A DNA stretch of 55,398 nucleotides from contig NZ_SOEF01000015.1 of the NCBI RefSeq assembly GCF_004366375.1, positions 9,115-64,512 on the forward strand, in the 5' to 3' direction. The position numbers were made by a program, and so were the translations under genes. Under the pieces are notes generated by a model. That model did no database searches, was not told where the DNA came from, and was given only the letters and a program-made list of their open reading frames with translations. This document shows positions 45,079 through 54,899 of the stretch, one piece after another; position 1 is the stretch's first letter, and the number at the start of each line of letters is the position of its first letter. Source of the stretch: Halanaerobium congolense (lineage in GTDB: Bacteria > Bacillota > Halanaerobiia > Halanaerobiales > Halanaerobiaceae).

Positions 45079-46455
45079 TTATTTATTAAGACAGCATTTT
45101 TTATATTTTTTACCACTGCCGCAGGGACAGGGATCATTGCGGCCTACTTTATTTTTACTAACAATCTGCCCTGATGCCAGCTCTTTGTAATCAGAATCCT
45201 GATCTACTTTTCTCGGCTTTTCAAATAGAGAAAGCTGCCTATTATTAAGCTGTTCCCGGCAGTTAGCAGCAATTTTATCCCATTCATTTCTAAAAGTATC
45301 ATACATTCTTGGATACTTCTTTTTCAACCTTTTTACTGCCTGTAAATTTGCTGAGTATTCTTCTTTAAAGTTCTGCATAGCATATTTGTCTGGAAAATCT
45401 ACAAAAGTTTCCGGATCCAGCTCTTCATAGGCCCAGTTAAAAAATAATCTGCTGCCCGTATAGAAAATATAGGGGGATAACTTAGGATCTGCAGACATTC
45501 TGTCAACTTCATTTAAAATCTTTTCTGTCAGCTGTAATTTTTTATATTCAAGCTCAAGATCGGGATCATCTTCAAATAACATAAGCAGTTCTGTAATATA
45601 TAATTGAGCCTTAATATCACCATGTTCTTCTGCTTCAAAGTAATTTTCATCAAGAACATAAATAATATAATCTCTTAATTCCTGATCTTCATTTATCTTT
45701 GCTATAAAAGATTCTGTTAAAGCAATCAGGCTGTCTTTTTTCTCCCATTTTTCGTATTTATTTATCAGAGCAATTGCTATTAAAAAATGTCGGATATTAT
45801 CTTCATCAGGCTCCGAAAAAGTTTTTAATTCATTTGATAAAACATTCCAGATTTTATTAAACTTTCCCTGCTGATCATAAACACCAATATAGACATCTGT
45901 CATTTCTGATTTTTTATCTGGAAATTTCTTTTCCATTTCTTTTAGAACTCTATTAGCATATTTGGTGTATTGTTCTGATTCCAGAAGCAGAACAATTTTA
46001 TTCAACAGCAGTAAATACTCCTGCTTTTTAGGAAAAAGTTCTTCCAGCTGTTCAAAAATATCATTAAAAAGATTTATATCTCCTTTCATTACAGCCACTT
46101 CTGCCTTAAGCCTTAAAATATATAAATTATCAGCGGCAAGTTCGGCTGCTTTGTTTAAAAGAAATTCTGCCTCTTCAATCTTCCCCCAATCCATATAATC
46201 TAATGCTTCCTGCAAAAATTTTGACGCCTGACCCTGATATTTAGTTTTTAAATCATAGCCACTTCTTTTAAAAGGATCTTTTAGAGTATCATAGGCCTCT
46301 CTAATTACTTTAAACTCTTCCGGGTTTTCTTCCGGTGGAAATTCTCGAACCTTTTCCAGGTATCTCTGCTTAATTAATTCCTCCCCCGCATTGGAATTTG
46401 TACCCAGAATACGGTAGAGATTTGAACTCTTAAAAACACTATTTTTTAATTTCAT
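45079..46455 (-). CDS. J-domain-like / TPR / SEC-C protein
   Basis: 458 residues. The N-terminal ~70 form a degenerate J domain ([53 protein letters not shown]) in which the HPD triad is PPE. The middle is helical with TPR-like repeats. The C-terminus has the SEC-C zinc motif [19 protein letters not shown]. It follows the Hsp70 gene by 6 bp in the operon, so it is probably the Hsp70's co-chaperone or client adaptor, working without a standard HPD contact. It is intact. Confidence 0.8.
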   Translation of the reverse strand: MKLKNSVFKSSNLYRILGTNSNAGEELIKQRYLEKVREFPPEENPEEFKVIREAYDTLKDPFKRSGYDLKTKYQGQASKFLQEALDYMDWGKIEEAEFLLNKAAELAADNLYILRLKAEVAVMKGDINLFNDIFEQLEELFPKKQEYLLLLNKIVLLLESEQYTKYANRVLKEMEKKFPDKKSEMTDVYIGVYDQQGKFNKIWNVLSNELKTFSEPDEDNIRHFLIAIALINKYEKWEKKDSLIALTESFIAKINEDQELRDYIIYVLDENYFEAEEHGDIKAQLYITELLMLFEDDPDLELEYKKLQLTEKILNEVDRMSADPKLSPYIFYTGSRLFFNWAYEELDPETFVDFPDKYAMQNFKEEYSANLQAVKRLKKKYPRMYDTFRNEWDKIAANCREQLNNRQLSLFEKPRKVDQDSDYKELASGQIVSKNKVGRNDPCPCGSGKKYKKCCLNK

Positions 46456-46461
46456 AAAAGA

Positions 46462-48330
46462 TTATTCCTCCATTTCCAGATCCAGAATTTCTTCGAAAAC
46501 TTCTTCCAGGGCCTGCCGCAATTTATCTTTATCCCCGCTCTCAAGAGCCTGATCAAGTCTCTTAACCATGGACTTAAATTCTGAGCGGCTGATATTTTCA
46601 TTTTCTACAAATAATTCTCCGGCTCGCTCTTTTAAATTTTCTGCTTCTAAAGCCAGTCCTTTAAAATCCGCAAACTCTGCTGCAAAATCATCAAGTTCTG
46701 ACTCCTCAATATCTTCAGATAGATCCGGGTTATATTCAATTTTTTGCAGGTTATTTTCGGCATTCTCTGCCATCCCTGCAAGCTCTTTGTGAAAGTTTTC
46801 CAGCCTCTCCAGGCTTTCCTGATATGATTCTTCTGATTTTCGGTCAACTGCATCCTGGACAGTAAGCTGCATTTCTTTATCTGTAGAAAGTGATCTGGCA
46901 GTTACATCAAGAATCCCGTTAATATTATAATTTAAGCTAACTGCAATTTTTTCTTCGCCGGCTCTTTTAGCTGGAATTCCGTCCAGAATAAATTCTCCCA
47001 GATAATGATTTTCTTCTATCCAGTCACCTTCACCCTGGTAAATTTTAATTTTAACCTGCTCCTGATTGTCAAAAGTTGTAGTAAATACTTTTGTTTTACT
47101 GGTTGGAATCGTTGTATTTCTGTCAATAATACTTTCAAAACCGCCCGGTTTAAAGCCCAAAACTCCCTGGTCTTTAAGCACCTCTATCCCCAGTGAATAG
47201 GGAGCAACATCTGTAACTATCATCCCACTATCGGAAAGCAGACCTGCTTTTATACCTGCCTGAACAGCTGCTCCTTTTGCTACCGCCTGATCGGGGTCTA
47301 TCTCATTCTGGGGTTCCTGATCAAAAAAATCACGCAGAAGTTCTCTGACCCTCGGGATTCTGGTTGAACCACCAACTAAAATCACCTGCTCAATCTCGTC
47401 TGGAAGCAGTTCCGCATCTTCCAGTACATTCTTAACACTATTTAAAGTCTCCTTCAGCAAATTATCAATTAAGTCAATAAATTCTTTTCTGCTTATTTCC
47501 ATCTCAAAGGCCACCGGCTGGTTATTTTTTACCATCAGAGCCGGTATAGAAACCTGAACCTGTTTTTGATCTGATAATTTTATTTTTGTTTTTTCTGCTT
47601 CTTCTTTTAGGCGGGCACAGGCGCTTAAGTCTTCTCTTGGATCCAGACCACTTTCTTCTATAATTTTTTCAGCAAAATAATCTAAAAGTATCCTGTCGAA
47701 ATCGGATCCACCCAGTTCTTTATTACCTGCCGAAGCTTTTACTTCCAGGATTCCGCCCATTAATTCCAGAACAGAGACATCAAAGGTACCTCCCCCCAGA
47801 TCATAGACCAGAAACTGGTGGTCATCATCAAGTTTATCGAGACCATAGGCCATAGCAGCTGCTGTTGGTTCATTGATTATTCTTTCAACTACAAAACCTG
47901 CCAGTTCACCAGCTTTTTTAGTAGCCTGTCTCTGCTGATCGGTAAAATAGGCGGGAACTGTAATCACCGCTTCTTTTTCAACTTCATCACCATAAATCTG
48001 ATCAACATATTTTTTTAGTTCTTTTAATATTAAGGCTGATATCTCCTCCGGCAGCAGCTTCTGATCAGCAATTTTAAGCATTTCATTTTCGCCCATTTTT
48101 CTTTTAACCTCTGCTATTGTTCTCTCAGGCACCGCCACCAGAGCTGATTTAGCATCACTACCGACAATAACCTCACCCTTCTGATCAATGTGAACTACTG
48201 AAGGTAATAAGGGGCTGTTTTCTTCCATGAGAGTTACAACCTCTGCTTTACCTTCAATAACAGCTGCCAGGGAAGAATTTGTGGTACCCAGATCAATCCC
48301 CACAACCGGTCTAAAACGATCTTTACTCAT
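46462..48330 (-). CDS. Hsp70 family protein (DnaK-like, alternative)
   Basis: 622 residues. The ATPase domain has [35 protein letters not shown] and [17 protein letters not shown]. The substrate-binding domain ([23 protein letters not shown]) is present with a short C-terminal helical lid ending LEMEE. It overlaps the GrpE stop by 4 bases. The accessory operon, not the housekeeping dnaK, is indicated by the partner proteins and by the lack of a CIRCE operator upstream. The GC content of the operon is visibly higher than that of its neighbours. Confidence 0.9.
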   Translation of the reverse strand: MSKDRFRPVVGIDLGTTNSSLAAVIEGKAEVVTLMEENSPLLPSVVHIDQKGEVIVGSDAKSALVAVPERTIAEVKRKMGENEMLKIADQKLLPEEISALILKELKKYVDQIYGDEVEKEAVITVPAYFTDQQRQATKKAGELAGFVVERIINEPTAAAMAYGLDKLDDDHQFLVYDLGGGTFDVSVLELMGGILEVKASAGNKELGGSDFDRILLDYFAEKIIEESGLDPREDLSACARLKEEAEKTKIKLSDQKQVQVSIPALMVKNNQPVAFEMEISRKEFIDLIDNLLKETLNSVKNVLEDAELLPDEIEQVILVGGSTRIPRVRELLRDFFDQEPQNEIDPDQAVAKGAAVQAGIKAGLLSDSGMIVTDVAPYSLGIEVLKDQGVLGFKPGGFESIIDRNTTIPTSKTKVFTTTFDNQEQVKIKIYQGEGDWIEENHYLGEFILDGIPAKRAGEEKIAVSLNYNINGILDVTARSLSTDKEMQLTVQDAVDRKSEESYQESLERLENFHKELAGMAENAENNLQKIEYNPDLSEDIEESELDDFAAEFADFKGLALEAENLKERAGELFVENENISRSEFKSMVKRLDQALESGDKDKLRQALEEVFEEILDLEMEE

Positions 48331-48950
48331 TGTTTGGCCTCCTTATAGACAACTACCTGTGATTTGCGTAATATATTATCTTCCTGATCCTGATAACCCC
48401 GTTTGATAACTTCAACAATCTGATTGTTATTATAATTTAAAACCGGCTGCTGCGGATATTCTGTTAGAGCTTCCGAATTTACAGTGGTTAAGGCTTCCGC
48501 CCGGCGGGGATCAAATTCTTTTTCTTTTAAATTCAGCTGATAGATATCATTTTGCTCCAGGAGTTTAAGCAGTCTCTGACTCCAATTTTCCAGTAAACTG
48601 CTCCAGCTGTTTTCATCACTGTCCAGTCCTCTTTTAAGCAGGTCAAACTCATCAATTAGCTCAATTATTTTTTTACTGCTGTTTTCGACATTTAAGCTGT
48701 AACTATCAACTCTGCTTTTTAATTTAGAGATTAATTCCTGATCAAGGCTCTGTTGATTAACCAATTGTGAAAGCTCATCAATTTTTTTGAAAAGATCCTG
48801 ATTCTGTTTATACTGTAGGCGGTTCATTTTTTTCTCTGACTTATCTAAATCATTAATTTTTTCTTCCATGGAATTTACTTTTTCAGTTAAATTCTCTATT
48901 TTCTCTAAAAGTTTTTGCTGGTCATCATTCTGCCAGAATTTCCAATTCAT
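48327..48950 (-). CDS. GrpE-like nucleotide exchange factor
   Basis: 207 residues: a long N-terminal coiled coil ([20 protein letters not shown] and on), then helices and the GrpE C-terminal beta domain ending [31 protein letters not shown]. It would speed ADP release from the adjacent Hsp70. Start ATG 48950 follows TTGGAGG at 8 bases. It is the first gene of a GrpE-Hsp70-J operon. Confidence 0.75.
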   Translation of the reverse strand: MNWKFWQNDDQQKLLEKIENLTEKVNSMEEKINDLDKSEKKMNRLQYKQNQDLFKKIDELSQLVNQQSLDQELISKLKSRVDSYSLNVENSSKKIIELIDEFDLLKRGLDSDENSWSSLLENWSQRLLKLLEQNDIYQLNLKEKEFDPRRAEALTTVNSEALTEYPQQPVLNYNNNQIVEVIKRGYQDQEDNILRKSQVVVYKEAKQ

Positions 48951-49134
48951 ATCTCAGCCTCCAACTTAATTATTCGTTACGTCAAATCTAATAGTTTTTT
49001 CAAAAATATTAACAGTTATCATAATTTTCAGGTTGGAAATCTCCATAAAATGCAGGAATCCCTTCCCCTGAGCTCTTAAATATTAATTGAGAGATCACAA
49101 CCTACTACACCCAGAAAGGAAGGGATCCTAAGTT

Positions 49135-49359
49135 ATGAATTCTCGAAATTTTCCTAATTTCCTGCTTAAACCTCTTATAAATTTTGTCCTTTTGATCTAT
49201 CTTTTTTTCTCCAGACTCTTTCACGTGGACTTTGAAGCTAAAGAAAACGGTGAACCGATTAAAGCTGTTAATCGTTGTAAGCCTCTAACTGTAGATGTAG
49301 AGGGTGCTCCAAATGTAGAGCTCCTAAAAAAATCCTCCTTAATGGAGGAATACAATTGA
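49135..49359 (+). pseudogene. Insertion sequence transposase remnant
   Basis: 74 codons with a hydrophobic start (MNSRNFPNFLLKPLINFVLL) ending ELLKKSSLMEEYN and stop. The last 13 codons lie in the 121-bp repeat and are also seen at copy A. This looks like an N-terminal fragment joined to the C-terminal end, a deletion derivative of an IS. The family is not known. The ribosome site AAGGAAGGGA lies upstream. In 48951-49134 there is an inverted pair (AGGAATCCCTTCC / GGAAGGGATCCT). Confidence 0.4.
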
Positions 49360-49440
49360 GTAGTATTCTCTGTTTTAAAGTTTTCCGCTGCTCTCGGGAA
49401 ACTACCTTATATAATAATTATATATCTTTAATTCGACTAT
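49321..49440. repeat. 121-bp repeat, copy B (IS end)
   Basis: Matches copy A (44950-45070) with a few substitutions. The two copies bracket the GrpE-Hsp70-J operon about 4.3 kb apart. Confidence 0.8.
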
Positions 49441-49513
49441 ATCAATGATTCCATCACTCGAAAACAGGAATAAGTGTAAATTTCAGATCCATTATAGGAA
49501 ATAGTAATTCTAT

Positions 49514-49915
49514 TTATTTAGCCCAATTTTCAAGAGAAAGATCTGTAATTCTTTTAAATTCTTTTGTATTATTTGTAACTAAAATCAAGTTTTCTGCTAT
49601 AGCATGAGCAGCTATCATTAAATCATAGGCTCCTCTAATCCTGCCTTGATTTTCTAGATCTGCTCTAATACTTCCATATTTTATAGCTGCATTCTGTTCA
49701 AAAGGTAATATTTCAATTGGACCAAGAAAACTTGCTAAAGCTGTTTGGTTTTTGTCTTTATATTGACTTTTTTCAACACCATATTGTAATTCAGCAAATG
49801 TAACCATAGAAATACAAATATCACCAATATTACAAGTTTGAAATTTATCAAGAACTTTTTTGGGTTTTTCTTTAATTATATAAATACATATATTAGTGTC
49901 AAGCATATATTTCAT
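49514..49915 (-). CDS. vapC: VapC-type PIN toxin
   Basis: 133 residues, intact PIN-domain ribonuclease: the first acidic position in MLDTNICIYI, Glu in TFAELQYGVEKS, and the third and fourth acidic positions in GAYDLMIAAHAIAENLILVT and NTKEFKRI. VapC toxins cut tRNA or rRNA. It follows vapB by 2 bases. Confidence 0.9.
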   Translation of the reverse strand: MKYMLDTNICIYIIKEKPKKVLDKFQTCNIGDICISMVTFAELQYGVEKSQYKDKNQTALASFLGPIEILPFEQNAAIKYGSIRADLENQGRIRGAYDLMIAAHAIAENLILVTNNTKEFKRITDLSLENWAK

Positions 49916-49917
49916 AA

Positions 49918-50148
49918 TTATAGTTCCTCTCGATTTTGTAGTTCGGGTTGATTTCTATTTTCTAAAAAATCATCAGAAAAACTATCTAAACTCTTAGTAA
50001 GAGTTTCCCATTTGCTGTCTTTTGGAATCAACATAACAAAATCACCAATTTTATTAACAAAAACTTCAGATTCATCATTAAAACGATATTTTTTAGGAAG
50101 TCGAACCGCCTGGCTTCTACCATTTTTAAATATTTTTGCAACATCCAT
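49918..50148 (-). CDS. vapB: VapB-type antitoxin
   Basis: 76 residues. The N-terminal swapped-hairpin fold has AKIFKNGRSQAVRLPKKYRF, typical of VapB/AbrB-like antitoxins, then FVNKIGDFVMLIPKDS. ATG 50148 is chosen because AAGGAG lies 9 bases upstream; an ATG three codons earlier touches that site. The C-terminus (FSDDFLENRNQPELQNREEL) wraps the toxin. Confidence 0.88.
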   Translation of the reverse strand: MDVAKIFKNGRSQAVRLPKKYRFNDESEVFVNKIGDFVMLIPKDSKWETLTKSLDSFSDDFLENRNQPELQNREEL

Positions 50149-50220
50149 GATAACCATCTCCTTCCAGTTTGGTATATATTTAAGTCTATATCATTGTGAA
50201 ATTATTTGTCAAGGAGACAA

Positions 50221-50304
50221 TTATAGTCCCCCTTTAGAGTTTCTAAATTTTATAACATGATAATAGATCATACCTTCTACTTTTCTCAATTTTACAGTTT
50301 TCAT
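50221..50304 (-). CDS. 27-residue ORF, likely antitoxin remnant
   Basis: ATG 50304 follows GAGGTG by 7 bases and gives MKTVKLRKVEGMIYYHVIKF, then RNSKGGL and stop. It looks like the start of an AbrB/VapB-like protein cut short. The gap 50158-50543 holds nothing else but AT-rich sequence. Confidence 0.35.
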   Translation of the reverse strand: MKTVKLRKVEGMIYYHVIKFRNSKGGL

Positions 50305-50543
50305 AGTCGATCACCTCAACTATATTATAGTACTTATATTATTCGAAAGCCAGGTAAAAAAGATTAAATACTGCCGTTGTTTAGCACCACATGCCGTGAT
50401 ATAATTATATACGTGAAGAAGTGATATTAATATTCTACTGGTTTTTTAAACAAAAGAAATAACATCAACAGGCTGCTCAATAATTGAATTATGCAGTGCA
50501 AATAAGATTCTGGAATTTCAGATATCTAAGGAGGACCTTAATT

Positions 50544-51275
50544 ATGTTTGATAATATTGATCAAAAAAAGAAAAAAATTGAAGAAAAGAGACCACTACCC
50601 AAAAACACTTTAAAAAGCTTAAGAAAAAAACTCCTTTTGGAGTGGACATATAATTCAAATGCAATTGAAGGTAACACATTAAGTTTATCAGAAACAAAAG
50701 TAGTGCTGGAAGATGGTATAACAATCGGTGGAAAAACATTAAAGGAACATTTAGAAGTTGTAAATCATAAAGAAGCTATTAATTATATGGAGGATATCAT
50801 TAATAAAGATGAGAAACTTTCAGAAAGACAAATTAAAAATATACACTATCTAATACTCAAAGGAATAGATGATGAAAATGCAGGTAAATATAGAAGTGAG
50901 AAAGTAGTAATAAGTGGCGCTGAGCATGTTCCTCCTGCCCCAGTTTTTATTCACGATCAAATGGAAGAACTAATTAATTGGTATTATGATAAAGGCTCAA
51001 CTCTTCCTACCATAGAAAGAGCTGCCAGATTACACACTGACTTTGTTAAAATACATCCATTTATTGATGGAAACGGTAGAACAGCCAGGATATTATTGAA
51101 TTTTGAGTTAATAAAAGCTGGTTATCCAATTATTATTATCAGAAATGAAGATAGAGTTAAATATTATGAAAGCTTAGATAAAGCACATACTACTGGTGAC
51201 TATAGTGACTTTATTGACTTAGTATCTGCATCTTTAAATAAAAGTTTAGACATCTATTTAGATATAATTAGTTAA
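50544..51275 (+). CDS. Fic family protein (class II)
   Basis: 243 residues. The inhibitory motif (S/T)xxxE(G/N) is SNAIEG in the N-terminal helix, and the Fic core is HPFIDGNGRTARILLNFELI, intact. It would transfer AMP from ATP to protein Tyr, Ser or Thr residues. The start ATG 50544 has AAGGAGG 9 bases upstream; the frame from 50484 adds 20 residues with no ribosome site. It is complete and stands alone. Confidence 0.88.
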   Translation: MFDNIDQKKKKIEEKRPLPKNTLKSLRKKLLLEWTYNSNAIEGNTLSLSETKVVLEDGITIGGKTLKEHLEVVNHKEAINYMEDIINKDEKLSERQIKNIHYLILKGIDDENAGKYRSEKVVISGAEHVPPAPVFIHDQMEELINWYYDKGSTLPTIERAARLHTDFVKIHPFIDGNGRTARILLNFELIKAGYPIIIIRNEDRVKYYESLDKAHTTGDYSDFIDLVSASLNKSLDIYLDIIS

Positions 51276-51304
51276 ATAAAGATATTTACCGGCTCCAGGT
51301 GGTT
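51275..51304. repeat. Captured tail of the wHTH gene, copy 1
   Basis: The minus strand encodes HLEPVNIFI and stop, identical to the C-terminus of the gene at 52620-53129, but there is no gene body here. The second copy is the real end (52620). Confidence 0.8.
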
Positions 51305-51383
51305 AATCTTATAATATTGTAGAAGAATATTTAGCTGAATTAAAAAGCAGCATGAAGTTTAAATTTAATATAGTCATCAATCC

Positions 51384-51424
51384 CATAAACATACTCATTT
51401 AAGTATTAATTGAGTATGTTTATG
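51384..51424. promoter_or_regulatory. 14-bp inverted repeat operator upstream of Fic-wHTH
   Basis: CATAAACATACTCA / TGAGTATGTTTATG, a perfect 14-bp inverted repeat with a 13-base loop. Two further half-sites (ACATGTTTATG, AATAAACATGG) flank a TATAAT at 51446-51451, so it resembles a repressor operator. Confidence 0.75.
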
Positions 51425-51504
51425 TACTTATGAACATGTTTATGTTATAATAAACATGGTCATTTGTTGTTTAATGAATATCTTTAAGAAAGGATGAGTA
51501 TATT

Positions 51505-52551
51505 ATGATGTCATTTAAAAATGATCGATTAAAAAAATTAGATATACCAATGAATATTGTTAAATTAATTGGAAAAATAAACGAATATAAAGGGAAACAG
51601 GATTTATATATAGAACAATCTCCACAAATTTTAGAAAAGCTTCAAGAAGTTGCTGTTATAAAGAGTACAAAAGCTTCAAACAGTATTGAAGGAATTGTAA
51701 TCACTGATAAAAGACTAAAAGAAATAATGAAAGATGATACTAATCTTAGAGAAAGATCAGAAGGAGAAATAGCAGGTTATAGAGATGTTCTAAATACTAT
51801 TCATAGCTCTTATGATGCAATACCCGTAACTTCAAATATAATTTTACAGTTACATCGAGATATGTATAAATATATATCTGAAAAAGGTGGAAGTTGGAAA
51901 AGTCAGGATAATATTATTGGTGAAATCCTACCTAATGGTGAAAAATTTGTTAGGTTTAAACCGGTTGCTGCGTCAAATACTGCTGCCGCTATGGATTCTC
52001 TTTGTAACTTTTTGAATAACGAAATGCAGGAAGAGAACATAGAACCATTAATCCTAATTGGAAGTTTTATCTTAGATTTTCTTTGTATTCACCCTTTTAA
52101 TGATGGAAACGGAAGAATATCAAGGTTATTAACATTGCTATTATTATATAAATATGATCATAAAGTAGGAAGATATATAAGTTTAGAAAAAATAATAGAA
52201 GACAGTAAATCGAGTTATTATAAGACATTAAATAAATCCTCCATAGGCTGGCATGAAGGAAAACACAACTTATTTTTTTGGTTAGAATACTTTCTCGGAA
52301 CACTTTTAGCAGCCTATAAAGAATTTGAAGAACGTGTAGGTATGGTGAAATCAAAAAAAGGTAATAAAAGCTATAGGGTTGAACAAGCTGTAAAAAATAT
52401 TATCGGTACTTTTTCCAAAGATGATATTAGAAATGCCTGTCCTGATGTTTCAGATTCAACTATAGATAGAGTCTTGAGACAGTTAAAAAAGGATAATGTA
52501 ATTGAAGTTCTTGGTAAAGGCAGAAATGCCAAATGGAAAAGATTAAAATAA
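51505..52551 (+). CDS. Fic family protein with C-terminal winged helix
   Basis: 348 residues. The inhibitory motif is SNSIEG in the N-terminal part, the Fic core is HPFNDGNGRISRLLTLLLLY, and the C-terminal ~60 residues form a winged HTH (FSKDDIRNACPDVSDSTIDR, VLRQLKKDNVIEVLGKGRNA). The wHTH suggests that it binds DNA, probably its own promoter with the IR above. The start ATG 51505 follows AGAAAGGATG. Confidence 0.88.
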   Translation: MMSFKNDRLKKLDIPMNIVKLIGKINEYKGKQDLYIEQSPQILEKLQEVAVIKSTKASNSIEGIVITDKRLKEIMKDDTNLRERSEGEIAGYRDVLNTIHSSYDAIPVTSNIILQLHRDMYKYISEKGGSWKSQDNIIGEILPNGEKFVRFKPVAASNTAAAMDSLCNFLNNEMQEENIEPLILIGSFILDFLCIHPFNDGNGRISRLLTLLLLYKYDHKVGRYISLEKIIEDSKSSYYKTLNKSSIGWHEGKHNLFFWLEYFLGTLLAAYKEFEERVGMVKSKKGNKSYRVEQAVKNIIGTFSKDDIRNACPDVSDSTIDRVLRQLKKDNVIEVLGKGRNAKWKRLK

Positions 52552-52568
52552 TATATTTAGTCCAGACC

Positions 52569-52597
52569 AAAAAAGCTGCCCAACTAAGAGCAGCTTT
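52569..52597 (-). terminator. Terminator of wHTH gene
   Basis: AAAGCTGC / GCAGCTTT stem with a minus-strand T run (GCAGCTTTTTTGG). It also follows the Fic gene on the other strand and may be bidirectional. Confidence 0.75.
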
Positions 52598-52619
52598 GAA
52601 TTCCAAAAAAATATAAAAT

Positions 52620-53129
52620 TTAAATAAAGATATTAACCGGCTCCAGGTGCTCTACTTTTAAATCTGGATCCCAGTGCAGAAGCAGACTCTCCTCTTTATT
52701 TATATTTGCCAGCTCTTCCTCTGCAGTAAATATTTCAAACTCCAAATTATTTTCCCTTAAGACTAAAGAAACCAGATCCAGGATCTCATCTTCCTCTTCA
52801 TCACTGTAAAGATAAAGATCTTTATCCTCTTTTTCAGCCCGGGCTGCTAATTTAAGTACCTCGGCTTCGATTTCTTTAATTGCCTGATAAGACTTTTTTA
52901 CATATCTAATAGTCTTTTTAGTTTTTTCCTTAATACCAGCCGGGGTTAAGATATATTTAATATTCCGGGAATTAAGCCTTTCGATTTTAATCAGACCCTT
53001 TTTAGCACACTTTTTAAGCAGGGTATTAACCAGACCTAAAGAAATACCGGCCTCTTTTGCTATTTCCCGCTGGGAAGGACTATCTTTACTGTTTAGTATA
53101 TTTAAAATATCTGTTATTTTTTGCTCCAT
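52620..53129 (-). CDS. MarR-like winged-helix regulator
   Basis: 169 residues. The N-terminal wHTH is MEQKITDILNILNSKDSPSQ, REIAKEAGISLGLVNTLLKK, and RLNSRNIKYILTPAGI as the wing. It continues into a long helical/charged region (EVLKLAARAEKEDKD). It resembles EPS-associated MarR-like regulators. ATG 53129 has GAAGGAG 5 bases upstream; the longer reading to 53168 lacks this. The last nine residues recur at 51275. Confidence 0.75.
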   Translation of the reverse strand: MEQKITDILNILNSKDSPSQREIAKEAGISLGLVNTLLKKCAKKGLIKIERLNSRNIKYILTPAGIKEKTKKTIRYVKKSYQAIKEIEAEVLKLAARAEKEDKDLYLYSDEEEDEILDLVSLVLRENNLEFEIFTAEEELANINKEESLLLHWDPDLKVEHLEPVNIFI

Positions 53130-53180
53130 ATTAACTCCTTCAAGATGGTCAATTATTATTGCTTTCAATACAAAACAAAA

Positions 53181-53262
53181 CTAATCTAAAATATTTTTTA
53201 TTTCAATTTCAAGTTCTGGTATTTTCTTTTTAAATGTTTCCCATACTATTTCTAATAGAATA
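53181..53262 (-). pseudogene. HEPN (DUF86) toxin remnant
   Basis: The last ~25 codons of a HepT-like HEPN protein: DSILLEIVWETFKKKIPELE, then IEIKNILD and stop. The rest, including the Rx4-6H motif, is gone. It lies just after the MNT gene, as the partner of an MntA-HepT pair should. Confidence 0.65.
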
Positions 53263-53265
53263 CTA

Positions 53266-53565
53266 TCATATCAGTGACACCTGATCTCGAATTACTTCTT
53301 TTTTGAAATCTTCTTTTTTTGCAAATTTTTTCAATCCACTATAAGTAACAATATCAACTGATAAACCCAGAGCTTCTTCAATATCTAATTTTACAGCGGT
53401 TAATTCAAATAAATCATTTTGAGAAAGTTCTACGATTAAATCAAGATCACTTTTACCATTAACAGCTTCACCGCGAGCATAGGAGCCAAATATTCCAGCT
53501 CTCTTAATATTGTGTTTATTTAATATGTCTTTAATTTTTTTTCTCTGCTCCTGTGAAAGATTCAT
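53266..53565 (-). CDS. MNT nucleotidyltransferase (MntA-like antitoxin)
   Basis: 99 residues with the nucleotidyltransferase motif AGIFGSYARGEAVNGKSDLD and LIVEL. MntA-type proteins inactivate HepT by AMPylation. It is apparently complete while its HEPN partner is reduced to a tail. ATG 53565 is preceded by GGAGG. Confidence 0.85.
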   Translation of the reverse strand: MNLSQEQRKKIKDILNKHNIKRAGIFGSYARGEAVNGKSDLDLIVELSQNDLFELTAVKLDIEEALGLSVDIVTYSGLKKFAKKEDFKKEVIRDQVSLI

Positions 53566-53719
53566 AATTGATCTCCCTCCTAAAGTGAAAACTTAACTCT
53601 AATTATATTATATCACCTACTGTGAAAATTATAAATATAAAAATTGAATTTAAACCAGTTTCAAAGATCATTAATAGACATCTTAACTTATTTAAAGCTA
53701 CTTGTTAATACCCTAAAAA

Positions 53720-53830
53720 GTTGTGATTCTAATTGATGAATATGATAAGCCCGTATTTGCAAGTCTGATCGATTCTTACAGCTATCAATTCAATTATGAA
53801 AAATGCAGCAGATTTCAAAAATCACCTAAT
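53720..53830 (+). pseudogene. Relic of an AAA/DUF1703 gene
   Basis: It encodes VVILIDEYDKPVFASLIDSY, then SYQFNYEKCSRFQKSP, the Walker B region of the same family as the genes at 39068 and 40812. No start or end is left. The rest of the 53566-54030 gap has no gene apart from the terminator. Confidence 0.65.
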
Positions 53831-53850
53831 ACAAAAATTATAAATATAAA

Positions 53851-53878
53851 TAAAAAACCGCCCCGGGAAAAGGACGGT
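53851..53878 (-). terminator. Terminator after MNT-HEPN gene
   Basis: Minus strand ACCGTCC / GGGCGGT followed by TTTTT. Confidence 0.7.
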
Positions 53879-54030
53879 AAAAACAAGGAGAAAAGTATCT
53901 AGTACTTTAATTTATGTTATAGCTGCTATCTGCAGCAGCTTTAAAAAGGGGATAAACTGTATTTCTTTTAGCTTAATTATATAATAGCAGCTCTGGATTA
54001 AAAATACTTTAAAAAAATATTAGAAACAAA

Positions 54031-54873
54031 TTAGAAATATCGATTGACAATTAAATCAACAAAACTTTCTATATCTGACAGATTATTATTTATGATTTGA
54101 TATATATATTCCTCATCAATTTGATCATAGAGATGAACAATTCTATTTCTAAATTTAGTCATTTTAACAAACTTTAACAGCATATCTTCCGTGATAATCC
54201 CTTCATCAGCAAGTATTCTAAAAGAATCTGCACTTGTATCAGGACTTGTATATCCTTCTCGAGAAATAATATGGGCTGCTATATCCAGCATAGCTTCTAC
54301 TGCTGCCTGCAAATTATATTTAGCAGTGTCATAATTTCTATAATCGCTTAAAAATTTATGTTTTTCAAGTTCAGATAGTTCTTTTAATTTTTTCAGATTA
54401 GCTCTGATGAATTTTAGCTTTTCTGCTATCCGTTTATGATTTATTCCTGCTGTTTTCTCCTTTATTCCTGTAATATACTCCTGCTGAAATTTATATTTAA
54501 ATCCTTCAGCATCAGGACCAAGTCTTAAAACCCCTTCTTTAAACTCAGCAGTCTCAATTTCATCTCTGCTGTAAATTAACTCTCCACCTGTAACTACTTC
54601 ATACTTAAAAGCCAGTTTAACATTATTTAAATTGATTAAATCAATATCATATTTTCCTAATTCCAATTCCAGTCGTGCTGCCAGCTCCATCTGCTCGAGC
54701 ATCCCTGGTGGGTTATCAAAAAGCACGGCTAAATCCAGATCACTATCGGTCTTTTGATACTTCGTGCCATAAGAGCCAAAAATATATGCCAGCTTAACAT
54801 TTTCTTCTTTTTTTAAAAAATCAGCTACATTTTCTTTAAGCTCAGGCTCAAGTTTTCTTTTTAACTTTTCCAT
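54031..54873 (-). CDS. MNT-HEPN fusion protein
   Basis: 280 residues. The N-terminal MNT domain has AYIFGSYGTKYQKTDSDLDL and the C-terminal HEPN/DUF86 domain has the Rx4H motif in KFRNRIVHLYDQIDEEYIY. It joins in one chain what other loci keep as separate antitoxin (MntA) and toxin (HepT). It is intact. Immediately upstream lie remains of a split pair of the same kind, so this may be the surviving one. The start ATG 54873 is preceded by GGTGAG. Confidence 0.85.
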   Translation of the reverse strand: MEKLKRKLEPELKENVADFLKKEENVKLAYIFGSYGTKYQKTDSDLDLAVLFDNPPGMLEQMELAARLELELGKYDIDLINLNNVKLAFKYEVVTGGELIYSRDEIETAEFKEGVLRLGPDAEGFKYKFQQEYITGIKEKTAGINHKRIAEKLKFIRANLKKLKELSELEKHKFLSDYRNYDTAKYNLQAAVEAMLDIAAHIISREGYTSPDTSADSFRILADEGIITEDMLLKFVKMTKFRNRIVHLYDQIDEEYIYQIINNNLSDIESFVDLIVNRYF

Positions 54874-54899
54874 AATCTCACCGTCCTGGATTGAAGGCT

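Noticed and set aside
48951-49100. CIRCE/HrcA operator for the Hsp70 operon
   Set aside because: No TTAGCACTC-N9-GAGTGCTAA pattern is present.
49135-49359. Independent functional small gene
   Set aside because: Its last codons lie in a dispersed repeat, so it is better read as an IS deletion product.
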